Positions 7,182 through 9,075 of a stretch of 9,075 nucleotides of DNA are shown here, one piece after another. The stretch comes from Fimbriimonadales bacterium (GTDB lineage Bacteria > Armatimonadota > Fimbriimonadia > Fimbriimonadales > Fimbriimonadaceae): NCBI GenBank assembly GCA_026392145.1, contig JAPLCS010000087.1, positions 1 to 9,075 on the forward strand. The letters are read 5' to 3'. The stretch's first letter is position 1; every line of letters begins with the position of its first letter. Position numbers and translations under genes: made by a program. The notes under the pieces were generated by a model. It was not told the DNA's origin. It saw only the letters and a list, made by a program, of their open reading frames with translations, and ran no database searches.

Positions 7182-7218
7182 TTAGTGCCTGATCGGTTGG
7201 CTTGACTGAAGGTTAACT
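7182..7218. other. Junction spacer between the first small gene and the displaced RHS core
   Basis: This short stretch lies between the stop of the 7219-7689 gene and the point where RHS homology resumes at GAGGAGTA (7175 on the minus strand). It contains the TAA (7182-7184) that closes the RHS frame upstream. There is no recognisable coding signal, transposon end or recombination site. Confidence 0.5.
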
Positions 7219-7252
7219 TCATCCCTCCACAGTGCGACTGTTGAGGGATGAA
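7218..7252. terminator. Strong hairpin at the 3' end of the 7219-7689 gene
   Basis: An outer ten-base stem (7218-7227 with 7243-7252, TTCATCCCTC/GAGGGATGAA) and an inner five-base stem (ACAGT 7229-7233 with ACTGT 7237-7241) are separated by one mismatch, closed by a GCG loop. It includes the stop codon and last codons of the minus-strand gene. On the minus strand a T-run precedes it but none follows, so it resembles a transcription stop or mRNA-stabilising structure more than a classical rho-independent terminator. Confidence 0.45.
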
Positions 7253-7689
7253 AAATCCTTAAGGCTCAGTACTGGAGCCATTTCCGAATTGCGAATGTTC
7301 CGAAACTCGCCCAGAGCAACTTTGATTGACGAAACGCGTAGCACTACCCGATTATCCGCCCGTCGATAACCATATAAGCTAGCCATTAGTGGGTTTCGAA
7401 TACCCTGGTGGACCGGACATACTACAACTCGAAATGTGCTTTCGCGAACTATCCCACTTAGTAAGATGCAGCTTCCTATCTCCCATTCGTTGTCATGGTT
7501 CAGATGCGCGATCTCAAGTAACTGCACCCCCGCAAGGGCCAGATATCTCTCGACAGCTGGTTCCAGCACGGACCCCTGCTCCCAACGGAGGGCTTCCAAG
7601 CATGTCACAACAAGTTCACGTATCACTTCTAACATCCCTTCGGACGAGATGTACGGAGGTATCTCCCTGTCAATTCGCTTAACTTTCAT
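7219..7689 (-). CDS. Small soluble protein after the RHS gene, candidate immunity protein
   Basis: This protein of 156 residues starts at ATG 7687-7689, 17 bases after the stop of the upstream RHS gene. A TTG at 7702-7704 would lengthen it by five residues. There is no signal peptide or membrane segment. The first half looks helical (GMLEVIRELVVTCLEALRWEQGS written in part: MLEVIRELVVTCLEAL at about 19-34), with LAGVQLLEIAHL after it. The second half looks strand-rich (STFRVVVCPVHQG, RVVLRVSSIKVALGEF). I do not recognise the family. Its place directly after a toxin-like RHS tip, in the same operon, suggests a cytoplasmic immunity protein for that tip. The different small gene after the displaced tip supports pairing by module. 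The 3' end lies inside a hairpin. Confidence 0.62.
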   Translation of the reverse strand: MKVKRIDREIPPYISSEGMLEVIRELVVTCLEALRWEQGSVLEPAVERYLALAGVQLLEIAHLNHDNEWEIGSCILLSGIVRESTFRVVVCPVHQGIRNPLMASLYGYRRADNRVVLRVSSIKVALGEFRNIRNSEMAPVLSLKDFSSLNSRTVEG

Positions 7690-7706
7690 TTTGCGACCGA
7701 TCAATT

Positions 7707-9075
7707 CTACTCATCAAGCCAGTACCTCAGTCGCTCTTCGTAGTGGGTTTTGTTATCTTCCACGAACCCATTGACGCTCGGCTCGACGAATTCTTTCTCA
7801 ATGTCGCGGATAATCTTTACTGGATTTATATTGTCGTTGAGAGCCCCTTCGACATTGCCGCGTGCCGCCTCGGTTCCAAACAAAAAGGCGACCACAGTGG
7901 TTAACAATCTGTAAAAGACGTGACCCTTATCATGTTTTCCGCCACCTTGGTAGTGGGGCCAGGGAGTACCAACCGGTTGATCGTGATCGTCAACGCCATG
8001 ATGGATAACATCATCGTACGCCGCCTGTGCTACGTCCTTTGCTTCTCGTTTAGCACCCTGCCCAATGACGACTACGCTACCACCGTTTTCAACAACGTTT
8101 ATCGCCTGTCCCTTGCCGATGAAGCCTGCTTCTTGGCGCCAGTGCCCTCCAATAAACTTGACCACCCGGAATACAATCCCTTCACCAGCTCTGCCCGTGG
8201 AGTCGGCATAGGTCACAGGATTGCTTTCGCAATAAACGTACCAGTTCCGCCCATCCTTGGCCGGATCCCTAGTCAAGAACCGGCCCGTGCTGGAATCGTA
8301 GTAGCGATGTCCAAGTAGCTTCAAACCAGAAGAATCTTCCTGGTAGCCAAAGCCACCCGCGTAGCCGAAGGCTCCTTGCCAGGTTCCGGTTGCCGAGACT
8401 GCATTTCCGAAGGCGTCGTACTGCTTGGTGGCAGATACGGCTTTGGATACGTCGGTCTGCATTTCGGCGTTTTTGAGGCCGCTGTGCAGGTAGGTGGTGG
8501 TTGTGCCTCTCTTCTCGGAAGTTCCAGGAGTGTAGGAGGCGAAGGTGTCGCGGATGACAGGGGCGGTGACGCCTACGCCGTCGCGGGCGTAGGTGTTGGT
8601 CACTCCTCCTTCAATCTTGGAGACACGGGTGTCGAGTCCGTTGTACGTGTAGCTCGCGGTCGTGGCTCCGCTGAGGCTCGTGAGCCTGGATTCCCAGTCG
8701 TAGTTCAGGGTCGTGACCGATGAGCCGTTGGTGACAGAAGTCGTCCTTCCTGCCGCGTCGTAGCCGTAGCTCTTGGAGCCAGCGGTGAGCATCTTGTCGC
8801 CGTCGTCGTAGGTGTAGCTCTCCGTGACTCCGTTCAGGGTCTTGGTGAGACGGTTGCCGTTGGCGTCGTAAGTGTACGAGCACGAGTAACCAGGACGGGA
8901 CTCGCTGGCGAGCTGTCCGGCGAGGTCGTAGGTGTAACTCGTCGTCACTCCGCCTACTGTCTTGCTCGTCATCTGGTTTGCAAGGTTGTAGGTATACGTT
9001 TCCATGCGCACATTCGTGCCCGTGGATGGATTCCATACTCCTACCGAGACGAGGCGGTTGGAAGCGTCGTACAGA
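7707..9075 (-). CDS. RHS/YD-repeat protein, C-terminal part with a His-rich variable tip, cut by window end
   Basis: The reading frame is open to the last full codon of the window (LYDASNRLVSVGVWNPSTGTN lies just before GTG 9011 in part), so the gene start is outside. Numbered from the GTG at 9011, residues 1-273 are YD repeats and the RHS-associated core (YTYDLAGQLASE, YTYDANGNRLTK, HRYYDSSTGRFLTRDP, NWYVYCESNPVTYADSTG). In this family they form the shell that encloses the toxin. The tip, residues 274-434 (bases 7707-8192), has a helix-like stretch REAKDVAQAAYDDVIHH, then His residues in HHGVDDHD, PWPHYQ and KHDKGHVFYRLL (337-367). A hydrophobic VVAFLFG and a charged helical end (NKTHYEERLRYWLDE) follow. 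Clustered His/Asp could be a metal or nuclease-like site, but no named fold was identified. The gene is followed by a small soluble protein. It may be the expressed member of the locus, but its N-terminus would have to be seen. Confidence 0.87.
   Translation of the reverse strand, partial: LYDASNRLVSVGVWNPSTGTNVRMETYTYNLANQMTSKTVGGVTTSYTYDLAGQLASESRPGYSCSYTYDANGNRLTKTLNGVTESYTYDDGDKMLTAGSKSYGYDAAGRTTSVTNGSSVTTLNYDWESRLTSLSGATTASYTYNGLDTRVSKIEGGVTNTYARDGVGVTAPVIRDTFASYTPGTSEKRGTTTTYLHSGLKNAEMQTDVSKAVSATKQYDAFGNAVSATGTWQGAFGYAGGFGYQEDSSGLKLLGHRYYDSSTGRFLTRDPAKDGRNWYVYCESNPVTYADSTGRAGEGIVFRVVKFIGGHWRQEAGFIGKGQAINVVENGGSVVVIGQGAKREAKDVAQAAYDDVIHHGVDDHDQPVGTPWPHYQGGGKHDKGHVFYRLLTTVVAFLFGTEAARGNVEGALNDNINPVKIIRDIEKEFVEPSVNGFVEDNKTHYEERLRYWLDE
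8193..9075 (-). repeat. RHS core direct repeat, copy 2
   Basis: This is the partner of the repeat at 6285-7172, offset by 1908 bases and in the same orientation. It may extend beyond the window. The two copies diverge most between core residues 135 and 212 and just before the tip. Confidence 0.85.

Noticed and set aside
6753..7205. Long plus-strand open frame opposite the RHS core
   Set aside because: It is antisense to a clearly conserved YD-repeat core; its Val/Gly/Arg-rich composition is what the reverse of Tyr-Asp repeats gives.
7182..7218. Integron attC-like site (GTTAAC and CACTAAC near the module border)
   Set aside because: The 7-base core consensus pair RYYYAAC/GTTRRRY is not met on either strand.
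8376..8723. Plus-strand open frame opposite the second RHS core copy
   Set aside because: Shadow of the RHS coding strand with the same low-complexity Val/Gly pattern.
6285..9075. CRISPR array or transposon as explanation of the repeats
   Set aside because: The repeats are two long coding copies offset by 1908 bases; there are no short regular repeats, terminal inverted repeats or transposase.

Overview
The window holds two unrelated blocks that meet at about position 5340. The left block (1-5340) is a carbohydrate-degradation cluster: an alpha-L-rhamnosidase of family GH78 (+, cut by the window edge and broken by a frameshift near 718), an alpha-L-fucosidase-like GH29 enzyme (-), a GH31 alpha-glycosidase of unusual subtype (+) and the N-terminal three quarters of a sialate O-acetylesterase-like SGNH hydrolase (+). 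Together they suggest attack on an acetylated, deoxysugar-rich polysaccharide (rhamnose, fucose). Substrates are inferred from family only.

The right block (about 5334-9075, all on the minus strand) is an RHS/YD-repeat polymorphic-toxin-like locus. Read in its own direction it runs: (i) the C-terminal part of an RHS protein entering from beyond base 9075, with conserved core and a 161-residue tip; (ii) a small soluble downstream protein; (iii) a displaced second copy of the same 273-residue core, starting after an in-frame stop and carrying an unrelated 156-residue tip; (iv) a small four-helix membrane protein whose start codon overlaps the end of that tip; (v) a 13-codon remnant of a third RHS core copy. 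The remnant ends exactly where the esterase gene, read from the other side, loses its family homology. This is the architecture of an RHS locus with orphan C-terminal toxin/immunity modules: conserved core repeated, tip and following small gene different each time. Toxicity and immunity are inferred from architecture; I do not recognise either tip or either small gene.

Organism: signal peptides, secreted glycosidases and large RHS proteins fit a polysaccharide-degrading bacterium, perhaps of the Planctomycetota/Verrucomicrobiota/Armatimonadota type, but nothing here fixes the phylum. Convincing Shine-Dalgarno sequences are not visible before most starts. By eye the RHS cores are richer in G+C than the glycosidase block. 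The frameshift, the truncated esterase and the chimeric junction could be genuine genome decay and rearrangement, or assembly errors in a metagenomic contig. No rRNA, tRNA, transposase or CRISPR array was seen.
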